A DNA stretch of 23,246 nt. Source: an uncultured Enterobacter sp. Lineage in GTDB: Bacteria > Pseudomonadota > Gammaproteobacteria > Enterobacterales > Enterobacteriaceae. Both the position numbers and the translations under genes were made by a program. Position 1 is the stretch's first letter, and every line of letters starts with the position of its first letter. Under the pieces are notes generated by a model. That model ran no database searches. It had not been told where the DNA came from and saw nothing but the letters and a program-made list of their open reading frames with translations. This document shows, piece by piece, positions 1-7,993 of the stretch. The DNA lies in the NCBI GenBank assembly GCA_946477805.1, contig CAMKZP010000011.1:1-23246 (forward strand). The letters are read 5' to 3'.

Positions 1-1
1 C

Positions 2-1225
2 GTTAGCTCCATGATGTTCGGTGCGGCCGTTGGTGCTGTCGGCAGCGGCTGGCTCTCCTTCAAGCTCGGGCGTAAAAAGAGCCTGATGATCGGCGCGATC
101 CTGTTCGTTGCCGGTTCGCTGTTTTCTGCCGCCGCGCCAAACGTAGAAGTGCTGCTGGTCTCCCGCGTGCTGCTGGGCCTGGCCGTTGGCGTGGCGTCAT
201 ATACCGCCCCGCTGTACCTGTCTGAAATCGCGCCGGAGAAAATCCGCGGCAGCATGATTTCCATGTACCAGCTGATGATCACCATTGGTATTCTGGGCGC
301 TTATCTTTCCGATACCGCCTTTAGCTACAGCGGCGCATGGCGCTGGATGCTCGGCATCATCATCATCCCTGCCATTCTGCTGCTGATTGGCGTCTTCTTC
401 CTGCCGGACAGCCCGCGCTGGTTTGCCGCGAAGCGCCGCTTCCACGATGCGGAACGCGTGCTGCTCCGCCTGCGCGACACCAGCGCAGAGGCAAAAAACG
501 AGCTGGAAGAGATCCGCGAAAGCCTGCAGGTGAAGCAGTCCGGCTGGGCGCTGTTCAAAGAGAACAGCAACTTCCGTCGGGCGGTATTCCTGGGCGTGCT
601 TCTGCAGGTGATGCAGCAGTTCACCGGGATGAACGTCATCATGTACTACGCGCCAAAAATCTTTGAGCTGGCGGGTTATGCGAATACCACCGAGCAGATG
701 TGGGGGACGGTTATTGTTGGCCTGACCAACGTGCTGGCGACCTTTATCGCCATCGGTCTGGTTGACCGCTGGGGACGTAAACCCACGCTCACGCTGGGCT
801 TCCTGGTCATGGCCGTCGGGATGGGCGTGCTCGGTACCATGATGCATGTGGGTATTCACTCACCGAGCGCACAGTACTTTGCCGTTGCGATGCTGCTGAT
901 GTTTATCGTCGGTTTTGCAATGAGCGCCGGCCCGCTGATTTGGGTACTGTGCTCGGAGATCCAGCCGCTGAAAGGGCGTGATTTTGGTATCACCTGCTCA
1001 ACCGCGACCAACTGGATTGCCAACATGATCGTCGGTGCAACGTTCCTGACCATGCTGAACACCCTGGGCAACGCCAACACCTTCTGGGTCTACTCTGGTC
1101 TGAACCTGTTCTTTATTGTTCTCACCATCTGGCTGGTTCCAGAAACCAAACACGTTTCGCTGGAACACATCGAACGTAACCTGATGAAAGGTCGCCCGCT
1201 GCGCGAAATTGGCGCGCACGACTAA
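2..1225 (+). CDS. galP: Galactose:H+ symporter GalP, 5' truncated by window edge
   Basis: Inner-membrane sugar:proton symporter of the major facilitator superfamily that takes up galactose and other hexoses. The frame is open from base 2 and yields 407 residues. E. coli GalP has 464, so about 57 residues, including the first membrane helix, lie outside the window. Visible family marks are the GRKKS loop after helix 2, the LPDSPRW motif at the end of the first six-helix half, QQFTGMNVIMYYAPKIF in helix 7, the repeated loop motif DRWGRKP, and the C-terminal PETKHVSLEHIE. These closely match remembered GalP of E. coli. An ATG at 11 opens the visible frame but lies in the middle of the protein, so it is not the start. 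The gene is followed by a hairpin and then sprT, as in E. coli. Confidence 0.97.
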   Translation, partial: VSSMMFGAAVGAVGSGWLSFKLGRKKSLMIGAILFVAGSLFSAAAPNVEVLLVSRVLLGLAVGVASYTAPLYLSEIAPEKIRGSMISMYQLMITIGILGAYLSDTAFSYSGAWRWMLGIIIIPAILLLIGVFFLPDSPRWFAAKRRFHDAERVLLRLRDTSAEAKNELEEIRESLQVKQSGWALFKENSNFRRAVFLGVLLQVMQQFTGMNVIMYYAPKIFELAGYANTTEQMWGTVIVGLTNVLATFIAIGLVDRWGRKPTLTLGFLVMAVGMGVLGTMMHVGIHSPSAQYFAVAMLLMFIVGFAMSAGPLIWVLCSEIQPLKGRDFGITCSTATNWIANMIVGATFLTMLNTLGNANTFWVYSGLNLFFIVLTIWLVPETKHVSLEHIERNLMKGRPLREIGAHD

Positions 1226-1235
1226 TCACCCCGCC

Positions 1236-1260
1236 GGGGAGGTGCCTCTTGCGCCTCCCC
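1236..1260 (+). terminator. Hairpin after galP, possible terminator
   Basis: A 10-bp stem (1236-1245 pairing with 1251-1260, one G-T pair) closes a 5-nt loop 10 bases after the galP stop codon. The stem is rich in G and C, but no T-run follows directly, so intrinsic termination may be weak and the hairpin may instead protect the mRNA end. Confidence 0.45.
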
Positions 1261-1285
1261 GCTTCGCGCTTTATGCTCTGCCCCT

Positions 1286-1783
1286 ATGAAAGCTCCCCGT
1301 CTCCCCATCGCCATTCAGCAAGCCGTTATGCGCAGCCTGCGGGAAAAACTCGCCCAGGCCAACCTGAAGCTTGGCCGCAATTATCCTGAACCCAGGCTGG
1401 TCTACCAGCAGCGCGGCACCTCTGCCGGAACGGCCTGGCTGGAATCCTATGAGATCCGCCTGAACCCGGTGTTGATGATGGAAAACCAGCAGGCATTCAT
1501 CGACGAAGTGGTTCCGCACGAGCTGGCGCATCTTCTGGTGTGGAAGCATTTTGGCCGCGTGGCGCCGCACGGGAAGGAGTGGAAGTGGATGATGGAAGCC
1601 GTGCTTGGCGTTCCGGCCCGCCGCACCCATCAGTTCGAGCTTGAATCGGTACGCACCAACACGTTCCCCTACCGCTGCCGCTGCCAACAGCACCAGCTCA
1701 CCGTCCGGCGTCATAACCGCGTGGTGCGCGGTGAGGCGACCTACCGCTGCGTGAAGTGCGGCGAACCGCTGGTCGCAGAGTAA
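1286..1783 (+). CDS. sprT: SprT family zinc metalloprotease-like protein
   Basis: The product is 165 residues, the same length as E. coli SprT. The zinc-binding helix HELAH is at residues 78-82 with a likely third ligand, His95, in the APHGKEW segment, giving a gluzincin-type site like that of eukaryotic SPRTN. The C-terminal part, from about residue 128, holds a zinc ribbon built from a CRC and a CVKC pair. The bacterial role is poorly known, and the old name refers to an effect on bolA expression. The ATG at 1286 gives the family length. It lies between galP and endA, as in E. coli. Family assignment is secure; a protease substrate is not established. Confidence 0.95.
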   Translation: MKAPRLPIAIQQAVMRSLREKLAQANLKLGRNYPEPRLVYQQRGTSAGTAWLESYEIRLNPVLMMENQQAFIDEVVPHELAHLLVWKHFGRVAPHGKEWKWMMEAVLGVPARRTHQFELESVRTNTFPYRCRCQQHQLTVRRHNRVVRGEATYRCVKCGEPLVAE

Positions 1784-1812
1784 CTATCAGAACTATCAGG
1801 AACTTTCCTGAT
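1782..1812. repeat. 9-bp direct repeat and perfect palindrome between sprT and endA
   Basis: AACTATCAG occurs twice in tandem at 1782-1790 and 1791-1799, the first copy overlapping the sprT stop codon. The second copy runs into a perfect 8-bp inverted repeat (1795-1802 with 1805-1812). It could be a weak hairpin or a protein site. No known operator was recognised. Confidence 0.4.
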
Positions 1813-1877
1813 CTGACTGATTGCATACAGAAACAACATTCGTTACGTTGCGGGCTCGTTTTGACACGGAGTGTAAG

Positions 1878-2585
1878 ATGTCCCGTAATTTTTCTTTCGC
1901 TGTTGCCTTCCTGGCAACGGCGCTCTCCGGCCACGCGCTGGCCGAAGGTATTCACAGTTTCTCTCAGGCCAAAGCCGCGGGCGTTAAGGTTAACGCCGAT
2001 GTGCCCGGCGATTTTTACTGCGGCTGCAAAATTAGCTGGCAGGGCAAGAAAGGGGTCGTCGATCTCGCGTCCTGCGGCTATCAGGTACGGAAAAACGAGA
2101 ACCGCGCCAGCCGAATCGAATGGGAACATGTGGTTCCGGCATGGCAGTTTGGCCATCAGCGCCAGTGCTGGCAGGACGGCGGACGAAAAAACTGCGCTAA
2201 AGATCCGGTCTACCGGCAGATGGAAAGCGATATGCACAACCTGCAGCCGGCGGTGGGAGAAGTGAACGGCGATCGCGGCAACTTTATGTATAGCCAGTGG
2301 AACGGCGGTGAGGGCCAGTACGGCCAGTGCGCCATGAAGGTGGATTTCAAAGCGAAAGCCGCCGAGCCGCCTGCCCGCGCGCGCGGCAGCATCGCCCGCA
2401 CCTATTTCTATATGCGCGATCGCTATGAACTCACGCTATCACGCCAGCAGACGCAGCTGTTCAATGCCTGGGATAAGCAGTACCCGGTGACGGAGTGGGA
2501 ATGCCAGCGCGACGAACGCATCGCGAAAGTCCAGGGGAATCATAACCCGTACGTCCAGCGGGCTTGCCAGGCGCAAAAGAGCTAA
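1878..2585 (+). CDS. endA: Periplasmic endonuclease I
   Basis: Endonuclease I is a periplasmic DNase that makes double-strand breaks in DNA. The product is 235 residues, the same as E. coli EndA. It opens with a signal peptide (MSRNFSFAVAFLATALSGHALA, cleaved before EGIHSF by inference). The core contains the EWEHVVPAWQFGHQRQCW segment with the catalytic His region, a run of cysteines typical of the secreted enzyme, and NGDRGNFMYSQWN with conserved metal-site Asn. The frame is open upstream to an ATG at 1821, but the start at 1878 is chosen because it begins the signal peptide, matches the family length and follows a GGAG ribosome site at 1868-1871. Confidence 0.96.
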   Translation: MSRNFSFAVAFLATALSGHALAEGIHSFSQAKAAGVKVNADVPGDFYCGCKISWQGKKGVVDLASCGYQVRKNENRASRIEWEHVVPAWQFGHQRQCWQDGGRKNCAKDPVYRQMESDMHNLQPAVGEVNGDRGNFMYSQWNGGEGQYGQCAMKVDFKAKAAEPPARARGSIARTYFYMRDRYELTLSRQQTQLFNAWDKQYPVTEWECQRDERIAKVQGNHNPYVQRACQAQKS

Positions 2586-2593
2586 CCTACACT
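2564..2593 (+). promoter_or_regulatory. Possible sigma-70 promoter for rsmE inside the end of endA
   Basis: TTGCCA (2564-2569) and TACACT (2588-2593) are separated by 18 bp, with five of six and four of six matches to the sigma-70 boxes. Transcription would begin near 2600, about 38 bases before the rsmE ATG. The -35 box lies within the endA coding sequence. This is a pattern match only. Confidence 0.35.
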
Positions 2594-2637
2594 AGCGGCA
2601 ATTCGCCTACACTGCATGACACACGGAATTTCTGACT

Positions 2638-3369
2638 ATGCGCACTCCTCGCATCTATCACCCTGAACTGATTACCGCAGGCAGCGAAATCGCCCTGTCT
2701 GATGAAGCCGCTAACCACGTTGGCCGCGTGCTGCGTATGGGCGCAGGCCAGGCCATTCAGCTGTTCGACGGCTCCAATCAGGTGTTCGACGCCCAAATCA
2801 CCCGTGCGGATAAAAAAAGCGTGCACGTTAAGGTGCTGCGTGGCGACGTGGACGACCGTGAATCGCCGCTGCATATTCACCTGGGCCAGGTGATGTCGCG
2901 CGGTGAGAAGATGGAATTCACCATCCAGAAATCCATTGAACTGGGCGTAAGCCTCATTACGCCACTTTTTTCTGAGCGCTGCGGCGTTAAACTGGATGCG
3001 GAACGTCTGAACAAGAAAATCCAGCAGTGGCAGAAAATCGCCATTGCGGCCTGCGAACAGAGCGGCCGCAACCGTATTCCAGAGATACGCCCGGCAATGG
3101 ATCTGGAAGCGTGGTGTGCTGAAGAAGAGAGCGGGCTGAAGCTCAACCTTCATCCGCGCGCCAGCGCCAGCATCAATACGCTGCCGCTGCCCGTTGAACG
3201 CGTTCGTCTGCTGATCGGCCCGGAAGGCGGCCTCTCGGCTGACGAAATTGCGATGACGGCGCGCTACCAGTTTACTGATATTCTGTTGGGACCTCGCGTT
3301 CTGCGCACTGAGACAACGGCGCTCACCGCCATTACCGCGCTACAGGTGCGATTTGGCGATCTGGGTTGA
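2638..3369 (+). CDS. rsmE: 16S rRNA (uracil-1498-N3)-methyltransferase
   Basis: RsmE methylates N3 of U1498 in 16S rRNA of the 30S subunit with S-adenosylmethionine. The product is 243 residues, the exact E. coli length. The N-terminal PUA-like domain (about 1-70) includes DEAANHVGRVLRM. The C-terminal SPOUT (trefoil-knot) domain carries LLIGPEGGLS near residue 200 and LGPRVLRTETTAL near 220, which form the cofactor-binding knot. The ATG at 2638 matches the E. coli N-terminus (MRxPRIYHPE). The next gene, gshB, starts 21 bp downstream, so the two are probably co-transcribed. Confidence 0.97.
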   Translation: MRTPRIYHPELITAGSEIALSDEAANHVGRVLRMGAGQAIQLFDGSNQVFDAQITRADKKSVHVKVLRGDVDDRESPLHIHLGQVMSRGEKMEFTIQKSIELGVSLITPLFSERCGVKLDAERLNKKIQQWQKIAIAACEQSGRNRIPEIRPAMDLEAWCAEEESGLKLNLHPRASASINTLPLPVERVRLLIGPEGGLSADEIAMTARYQFTDILLGPRVLRTETTALTAITALQVRFGDLG

Positions 3370-3390
3370 CCCCTATTGATGGAGAAAAAA

Positions 3391-4338
3391 ATGATCAAGC
3401 TCGGCATCGTGATGGATCCCATCGCAAACATTAACATCAAGAAAGATTCCAGCTTCGCAATGCTGCTGGAAGCGCAGCGTCGCGGCTATGAGCTTCACTA
3501 TATGGAGATGAACGATCTCTACCTGATCAACGGTGAAGCCCGCGCCCGTACCCGCATCGTTAACGTCGAGCAGAACTACGACAAATGGTACGAATTCGGC
3601 GCCGAGCAGGACATTCAGCTTGCCGATCTCAACGTCATTCTGATGCGTAAAGATCCGCCGTTCGACACCGAGTTCATTTACTGCACCTATATCCTTGAGC
3701 GCGCTGAAGAGAAAGGCACGCTGATCGTCAACAAGCCGCAGAGCCTGCGCGACTGTAATGAGAAGCTTTATACGGCATGGTTCTCTGACCTGACGCCTGA
3801 AACCCTGGTGACCCGCAGCAAAGCACAGCTGAAAGCGTTCTGGCAGACGCACGGCGATATCATCATGAAGCCGCTGGACGGCATGGGCGGCGCGTCTATT
3901 TTCCGCGTGAAGGAGAGCGACCCGAACATTGGCGTGATTGCCGAAACCCTGACCGAGCTGGGCACGCGCTACTGCATGGCGCAGAACTATCTGCCAGCTA
4001 TCGTCGACGGCGACAAGCGCGTTCTGGTGGTGGATGGCGAACCGGTTCCTTACTGCCTGGCGCGTATCCCGCAGGGCGGCGAAACCCGCGGTAATCTCGC
4101 GGCCGGCGGTCGCGGCGAACCGCGTCCGTTGACCGAGAGCGACTGGGAAATTGCCCGCCGCGTTGGCCCGACGCTGAAAGCCAAAGGCCTGATCTTCGTC
4201 GGCCTGGACATCATTGGCGATCGCCTGACCGAAGTGAACGTCACCAGCCCAACCTGCATTCGCGAAATCGAAGCGGAATTCCCGATCTCGATCACCGGTA
4301 TGCTGATGGACGCTATCGAAAAACGCCTGCAGAAATAA
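3391..4338 (+). CDS. gshB: Glutathione synthetase
   Basis: GshB joins gamma-glutamylcysteine and glycine with ATP to make glutathione in the cytoplasm. The product is 315 residues (316 in E. coli). The N-terminal part starts MIKLGIVMDPIANINIKKDS, followed by the RKDPPFDTEFIY segment. The ATP-grasp core has KPLDGMGGASIFRVK for nucleotide binding, and the C-terminal part has the glycine-rich GGETRGNLAAGGRGE loop and NVTSPTCIREIE near the metal site. A TTG at 3376 and an ATG at 3379 lie upstream in frame. ATG 3391 is chosen because it sits 5 bases after GGAGA (3381-3385) and matches the known N-terminus. Confidence 0.98.
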   Translation: MIKLGIVMDPIANINIKKDSSFAMLLEAQRRGYELHYMEMNDLYLINGEARARTRIVNVEQNYDKWYEFGAEQDIQLADLNVILMRKDPPFDTEFIYCTYILERAEEKGTLIVNKPQSLRDCNEKLYTAWFSDLTPETLVTRSKAQLKAFWQTHGDIIMKPLDGMGGASIFRVKESDPNIGVIAETLTELGTRYCMAQNYLPAIVDGDKRVLVVDGEPVPYCLARIPQGGETRGNLAAGGRGEPRPLTESDWEIARRVGPTLKAKGLIFVGLDIIGDRLTEVNVTSPTCIREIEAEFPISITGMLMDAIEKRLQK

Positions 4339-4348
4339 CCTACCAATG

Positions 4349-4396
4349 AGTGACAGCGTTGTCGTTTCTCCGCATACTGGACGCTGTCGCTTTTTT
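4349..4396 (+). terminator. Rho-independent terminator or attenuator after gshB
   Basis: A 10-bp stem with one G-T pair (4349-4358 with 4382-4391) is followed by a run of six T from 4391. The loop is long (23 nt). It starts 10 bases after the gshB stop and lies wholly upstream of the yqgE ATG, so it could partly uncouple yqgE-ruvX from gshB. Confidence 0.6.
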
Positions 4397-4421
4397 AAAC
4401 CAGGAAACAGTACCTCTGACA

Positions 4422-4982
4422 ATGAATTTACAGCATCACTTTCTTATTGCCATGCCTGCTCTCCAGGACCCAATTTTCCGCCGCTCCGTGGTTTATATTT
4501 GTGAATACAATGAAGACGGTGCGATGGGGATTATCATCAACAAGCCGCTGGAAAACCTGCAGGTTGAAGGGATTCTGGACAAGCTGAAAATCACCAGTGA
4601 AGAGCGCCTGCCGGAGATCCGTCTTGATAAACCGGTCATGCTGGGCGGCCCGCTCGCTGAAGATCGTGGTTTTATTCTGCATACGCCGCCGATTTTCTCT
4701 TCCAGCATTCGAATTTCCGACAACACCGTCGTCACGACCTCTCGCGACGTGCTTGAAACGCTGGGAACCGCGAATCAGCCTTCTGAAGTGCTGGTCGCGC
4801 TGGGCTACGCCTCGTGGGAGAAAGGCCAGCTGGAGCAAGAGATCCTCGATAACGCCTGGCTCACCGCACCTGCAGACATGAACATCCTGTTCAAAACCCC
4901 GATCGCCGATCGCTGGCGCGACGCGGCAAAGCTGATTGGCATCGATATTTCGACCATGCCTGGCGTCGCGGGGCACGCATAA
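4422..4982 (+). CDS. yqgE: UPF0301/DUF179 family protein YqgE
   Basis: The product is 186 residues (187 in E. coli). Conserved blocks are FLIAMPALQDPIFRRSVVYI at the N-terminus, MGIIINKPL near 37-45, and MLGGPLAEDRGFILH near 75-90, which mark the AlgH/YqgE family. No enzymatic function is firmly known. The reading frame is open to an ATG at 4350, but that start would lie inside the gshB terminator. ATG 4422 matches the family N-terminus (MNLQHHFLIAMP) and follows an AGGAAAC ribosome site. Its TAA stop shares one base with the ruvX ATG, so the two are translationally linked. Confidence 0.94.
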   Translation: MNLQHHFLIAMPALQDPIFRRSVVYICEYNEDGAMGIIINKPLENLQVEGILDKLKITSEERLPEIRLDKPVMLGGPLAEDRGFILHTPPIFSSSIRISDNTVVTTSRDVLETLGTANQPSEVLVALGYASWEKGQLEQEILDNAWLTAPADMNILFKTPIADRWRDAAKLIGIDISTMPGVAGHA

Positions 4983-5398
4983 TGAGCGGAACGCTTCTGG
5001 CCTTTGATTTTGGCACTAAAAGTATCGGCGTCGCCGTGGGCCAGCGTATCACCGGCACGGCTCGCCCGCTCGCGGCGCTGAAAGCCAACGACGGCACGCC
5101 GGACTGGAACCTTATCGAGCGCCTGCTCAAAGAGTGGCAGCCGGACGACGTGATAGTCGGGCTTCCGCTGAACATGGACGGCACCGAACAGCCGCTTACC
5201 GCCCGCGCGCGCAAGTTCGCGAACAAAATTCACGGCCGCTTTGGCGTGTCCGTCAAGTTGCACGACGAGCGTCTGAGCACCGTCGAGGCGCGTGCCGGCC
5301 TGTTTGAGCACGGTGGCTTCCGGGCGCTGAACAAAGGCAGCGTCGACTCTGCCTCAGCCGTCATCATCCTCGAAAGCTACTTCGAACAGGGTTACTGA
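4982..5398 (+). CDS. ruvX: RuvX/YqgF pre-16S rRNA nuclease, RNase H-like fold
   Basis: RuvX (YqgF) is a small RNase H-fold nuclease implicated in 16S rRNA 5'-end maturation. The family was also proposed to resolve Holliday junctions. The product is 138 residues, as in E. coli. The acidic residues expected in the active site are visible in AFDFGTKSIGVAVG (Asp near residue 9), HDERLSTVEA and SVDSASAVIIL. VGLPLNMDGTE is a family signature. Its start overlaps the yqgE stop by one base. It converges with yggR, with only 11 bp between the stop codons. Confidence 0.96.
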   Translation: MSGTLLAFDFGTKSIGVAVGQRITGTARPLAALKANDGTPDWNLIERLLKEWQPDDVIVGLPLNMDGTEQPLTARARKFANKIHGRFGVSVKLHDERLSTVEARAGLFEHGGFRALNKGSVDSASAVIILESYFEQGY

Positions 5399-5409
5399 GC
5401 ACCGGGGGC

Positions 5410-6390
5410 CTACAGCCGCCCCTGCGCCCGCCGCTCTGCCAGGCTCTGCTCAAAATTCTGCATCCCCGCCTGCTGGCCGGTCTGAATAATGCCGGGAAGC
5501 TGCCAGGTTTTGCCTTCGCGGATCAGGTTTGCTGCAGCCGACGTGTTTACCAGAAGCTCATACAGCGCCACGCGCCCGCCCTGCACGTCCTGACGCAGCT
5601 TTTGCGCCAGTACCGCTCTCAGGCTGCCCGCCAGCTGATTACGTACCGGATCTTTCTCCTGCGCCGGGAAGGTATCCACCAGCCTTTCTATAGCCTGCGC
5701 CGCGCCGCGCGTGTGCAGCGTCGCCAGCACCAGATGCCCGGTTTCTGCCGCGGTTAACGCCAGGCGGATTGTTTCGCTGTCGCGCAGCTCCCCCAGCAGG
5801 ATGACGTCCGGGTCTTCACGCAGGGCAGCGCGCAGCGCCTCGGCAAAGGAGAGGCAATGCTGGCCTATCTCCCGCTGCTGGATAAGACACCGCTGGCTCT
5901 GATACCTGAACTCAACCGGATCTTCGAGCGTCAGAATATGCCCGTCGGTGTGGTGGTTGAGAAAATCGACCATCGCGGCGAGCGTGGTCGATTTTCCGCT
6001 GCCGGTCGCGCCCGTGACCAGTATCAGGCCGCTGTCATTTGAGAGCAGCTCCGGGATGACTCTGGGTACGCCCAGGGCGGAAAGCTGTGGGCAGGCGAGC
6101 GGCAGCAGCCGAAGAGCGATCGACACGCCTTGCATATGCGTAAACGCGCTGCCGCGAAGACGCTGGTCGCCTGCAAGGGTGACGGCAAAATCCACCTGGC
6201 CGTTTGCCCACCATGAGCCCTGCTGTTCATCGTTGAGCCAGGCTTTTAATAACGCGTCAACGTCAGGCGGCGGAAAGGGTGCCGGTTCGAGCCGGCCCAG
6301 CCTGCGCCAGCGCGGGGGGGAATCACTGCACAGGTGTAGATCGGAGACGTTATGCTTTACACTAAGGGCCACAATTTCTTCCACATCCAT
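5410..6390 (-). CDS. yggR: PilT-like type IV pilus retraction/secretion ATPase YggR
   Basis: The product is 326 residues (same as E. coli YggR) and belongs to the PilT/VirB11 secretion ATPase family. Visible motifs are Walker A GATGSGKST at 127-135, the Asp box TLEDPVE at 154-160, Walker B DPDVILLGELRD at 193-204, and the His box TGHLVLATLHTRGA at 217-230. All catalytic motifs are intact, so the protein should hydrolyse ATP and could drive pilus retraction. No pilus genes are nearby, so its partner is unknown. The ATG at 6390 has a GGAG upstream and is only 17 bp from the divergent yggS start. Confidence 0.94.
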   Translation of the reverse strand: MDVEEIVALSVKHNVSDLHLCSDSPPRWRRLGRLEPAPFPPPDVDALLKAWLNDEQQGSWWANGQVDFAVTLAGDQRLRGSAFTHMQGVSIALRLLPLACPQLSALGVPRVIPELLSNDSGLILVTGATGSGKSTTLAAMVDFLNHHTDGHILTLEDPVEFRYQSQRCLIQQREIGQHCLSFAEALRAALREDPDVILLGELRDSETIRLALTAAETGHLVLATLHTRGAAQAIERLVDTFPAQEKDPVRNQLAGSLRAVLAQKLRQDVQGGRVALYELLVNTSAAANLIREGKTWQLPGIIQTGQQAGMQNFEQSLAERRAQGRL

Positions 6391-6407
6391 AGACTACTCC
6401 TCGGAAA

Positions 6408-7109
6408 ATGAACGACATTGCGCATAACCTGGCACAGGTCCGGGACAAAATCTCAGCCGCAGCAACGCGTTGCGGCCGTGCTTCAGAAGAAATTACGCTG
6501 CTTGCAGTCAGCAAAACCAAACCTGCGAGCGCCATCGCAGAAGCGGTTGCCGCCGGGCATCGTGCATTTGGCGAAAACTACGTGCAGGAAGGGGTGGATA
6601 AAATTCGCCACTTTCAGGAGCAGGGGAATGCCGACCTGCAATGGCACTTTATTGGGCCGCTGCAGTCGAACAAAAGTCGTCTGGTGGCAGAGCACTTCGA
6701 CTGGTGTCATACCGTCGACCGCCTGCGCATTGCCACCCGCCTGAACGAGCAGCGTCCGGCAGAACTGCCTGTGCTTAACGTACTGATTCAAATCAACATC
6801 AGCGATGAAAACAGCAAGTCCGGCATTGCGCTGAGCGAGCTGGATGCGCTGGCTGCAGACGTCGCCGCTCTGCCCCGCTTAACCCTGCGCGGGCTGATGG
6901 CTATTCCGGCACCTGAGTCAAGTTACGAAAGGCAGTTTGCCGTGGCACAGCAAATGGCTGTAGCATTTGAGGCGCTAAAAGCGCGCTATGAATCGGTAGA
7001 CACGCTTTCTCTGGGCATGTCGGATGATATGGAAGCCGCCATCGCGGCAGGCAGCACTATGGTGCGCATCGGCACGGCAATTTTCGGTGCGCGCGACTAC
7101 TCAAAATAA
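6408..7109 (+). CDS. yggS: Pyridoxal 5'-phosphate homeostasis protein YggS
   Basis: YggS (PLPBP/PROSC family) binds PLP without known catalysis and keeps free PLP and amino-acid pools in balance. The product is 233 residues, a single TIM-barrel domain. The PLP lysine is Lys36 in LLAVSKTKP, and the GENYVQE, WHFIGPLQSNKS and LSLGMSDDMEAAI blocks are conserved, the last two forming the phosphate-binding region. It is the first gene of the yggS-yggT-yggU-rdgB-hemW run. Start 6408 is supported by family length. The promoter must overlap the 5' part of yggR because only 17 bp separate the divergent starts. Confidence 0.97.
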   Translation: MNDIAHNLAQVRDKISAAATRCGRASEEITLLAVSKTKPASAIAEAVAAGHRAFGENYVQEGVDKIRHFQEQGNADLQWHFIGPLQSNKSRLVAEHFDWCHTVDRLRIATRLNEQRPAELPVLNVLIQINISDENSKSGIALSELDALAADVAALPRLTLRGLMAIPAPESSYERQFAVAQQMAVAFEALKARYESVDTLSLGMSDDMEAAIAAGSTMVRIGTAIFGARDYSK

Positions 7110-7130
7110 AAAGGAAACCTGAGGAACGCC

Positions 7131-7697
7131 ATGAAGACGTTGACTTTCCTGCTCTCAACGGTGCTTGAGCTGTATACGATGGCGCTTTTACTGCGCGTCT
7201 GGATGCAGTGGGCCCGCTGTGATTTTTACAATCCGTTCTCGCAGTTTGTCGTTAAAATTACGCAACCCGTCGTCGGGCCGCTGCGCCGCATTATTCCGGC
7301 GATGGGTCCCATTGACAGCGCCTCGCTGCTGGTCGCCTTTATTCTGAGCGTTATCAAGGCGATCGTGCTGTTTATGGTCATCACCTTCCAGCCAATCATC
7401 TGGATTGCCGCCGTCCTGATTATGATTAAAACCATCGGGTCGCTGATCTTCTGGGTCCTGCTGGTGATGGCGATCATGAGCTGGGTAAGCCAGGGACGCA
7501 GTCCGGTGGAATATGCGCTGATCCAGCTGACTGAACCGCTGCTGCGCCCGATTCGCAACCTGCTGCCTTCGATGGGCGGAATCGACTTTTCCCCGATGAT
7601 CCTGGTGCTGCTGCTGTACGTGGCCAATATGGGGATTGCCGAGCTGTTACAGGCCACAGGCAACATGCTGCTGCCGGGGCTGTGGATGGCGCTATGA
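7131..7697 (+). CDS. yggT: YggT family inner-membrane protein
   Basis: The product is 188 residues, the E. coli YggT length, and is strongly hydrophobic with about four membrane segments. It is an internal duplication: FVVKITQPVVGPLRRIIPAMGPIDSAS in the first half is echoed by ALIQLTEPLLRPIRNLLPSMGGIDFSP in the second, each followed by a long hydrophobic helix. This is the two-YggT-domain arrangement. Function is not firmly known; family members have been linked to osmotic or potassium stress and to organelle or cell division in other lineages. The TGA stop overlaps the yggU ATG (ATGA). Confidence 0.93.
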   Translation: MKTLTFLLSTVLELYTMALLLRVWMQWARCDFYNPFSQFVVKITQPVVGPLRRIIPAMGPIDSASLLVAFILSVIKAIVLFMVITFQPIIWIAAVLIMIKTIGSLIFWVLLVMAIMSWVSQGRSPVEYALIQLTEPLLRPIRNLLPSMGGIDFSPMILVLLLYVANMGIAELLQATGNMLLPGLWMAL

Positions 7698-7990
7698 GTG
7701 CAGTAAGCACCTGCGCCGATGGGCTGGTTTTGCGGCTGTACATTCAGCCGAAAGCCAGCCGGGACAGCATTGTTGGACCGCATGGCGACGAGCTAAAAGT
7801 CGCCATTACCGCGCCTCCGGTAGACGGCCAGGCCAATGCGCACCTGACCAAATATCTGGCCAAACAGTTTCGCGTTGCCAAAAGCCAGGTCATCATTGAA
7901 AAAGGTGAGCTGGGGCGGCATAAACAGGTAAAAATCCTCAATCCGCAATCTATCCCGACGGAAGTCGCGGCTCTTAAAGAACAGGACTAA
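7694..7990 (+). CDS. yggU: DUF167/UPF0235 family protein YggU
   Basis: The product is 98 residues (96 in E. coli). The core LYIQPKASRDSIVG and ITAPPVDGQANAHLTKYLAKQF, ending in GELGRHKQVKI, defines the DUF167 fold. Function is unknown. ATG 7694 is chosen over an in-frame ATG at 7682 because it gives the MSAV N-terminus of the family and forms an ATGA overlap with the yggT stop. rdgB begins 3 bp after its stop, so this is a tight operon. Confidence 0.93.
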   Translation: MSAVSTCADGLVLRLYIQPKASRDSIVGPHGDELKVAITAPPVDGQANAHLTKYLAKQFRVAKSQVIIEKGELGRHKQVKILNPQSIPTEVAALKEQD

Positions 7991-7993
7991 ACC

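Noticed and set aside
1821..1877. Upstream endA start at 1821
   Set aside because: It would add 19 residues before a normal signal peptide and has no better ribosome site than ATG 1878.
3373..4422. Long antisense reading frame of 349 codons over gshB
   Set aside because: It mirrors the codon pattern of gshB on the other strand, and its protein has low-complexity composition with no recognisable domain.
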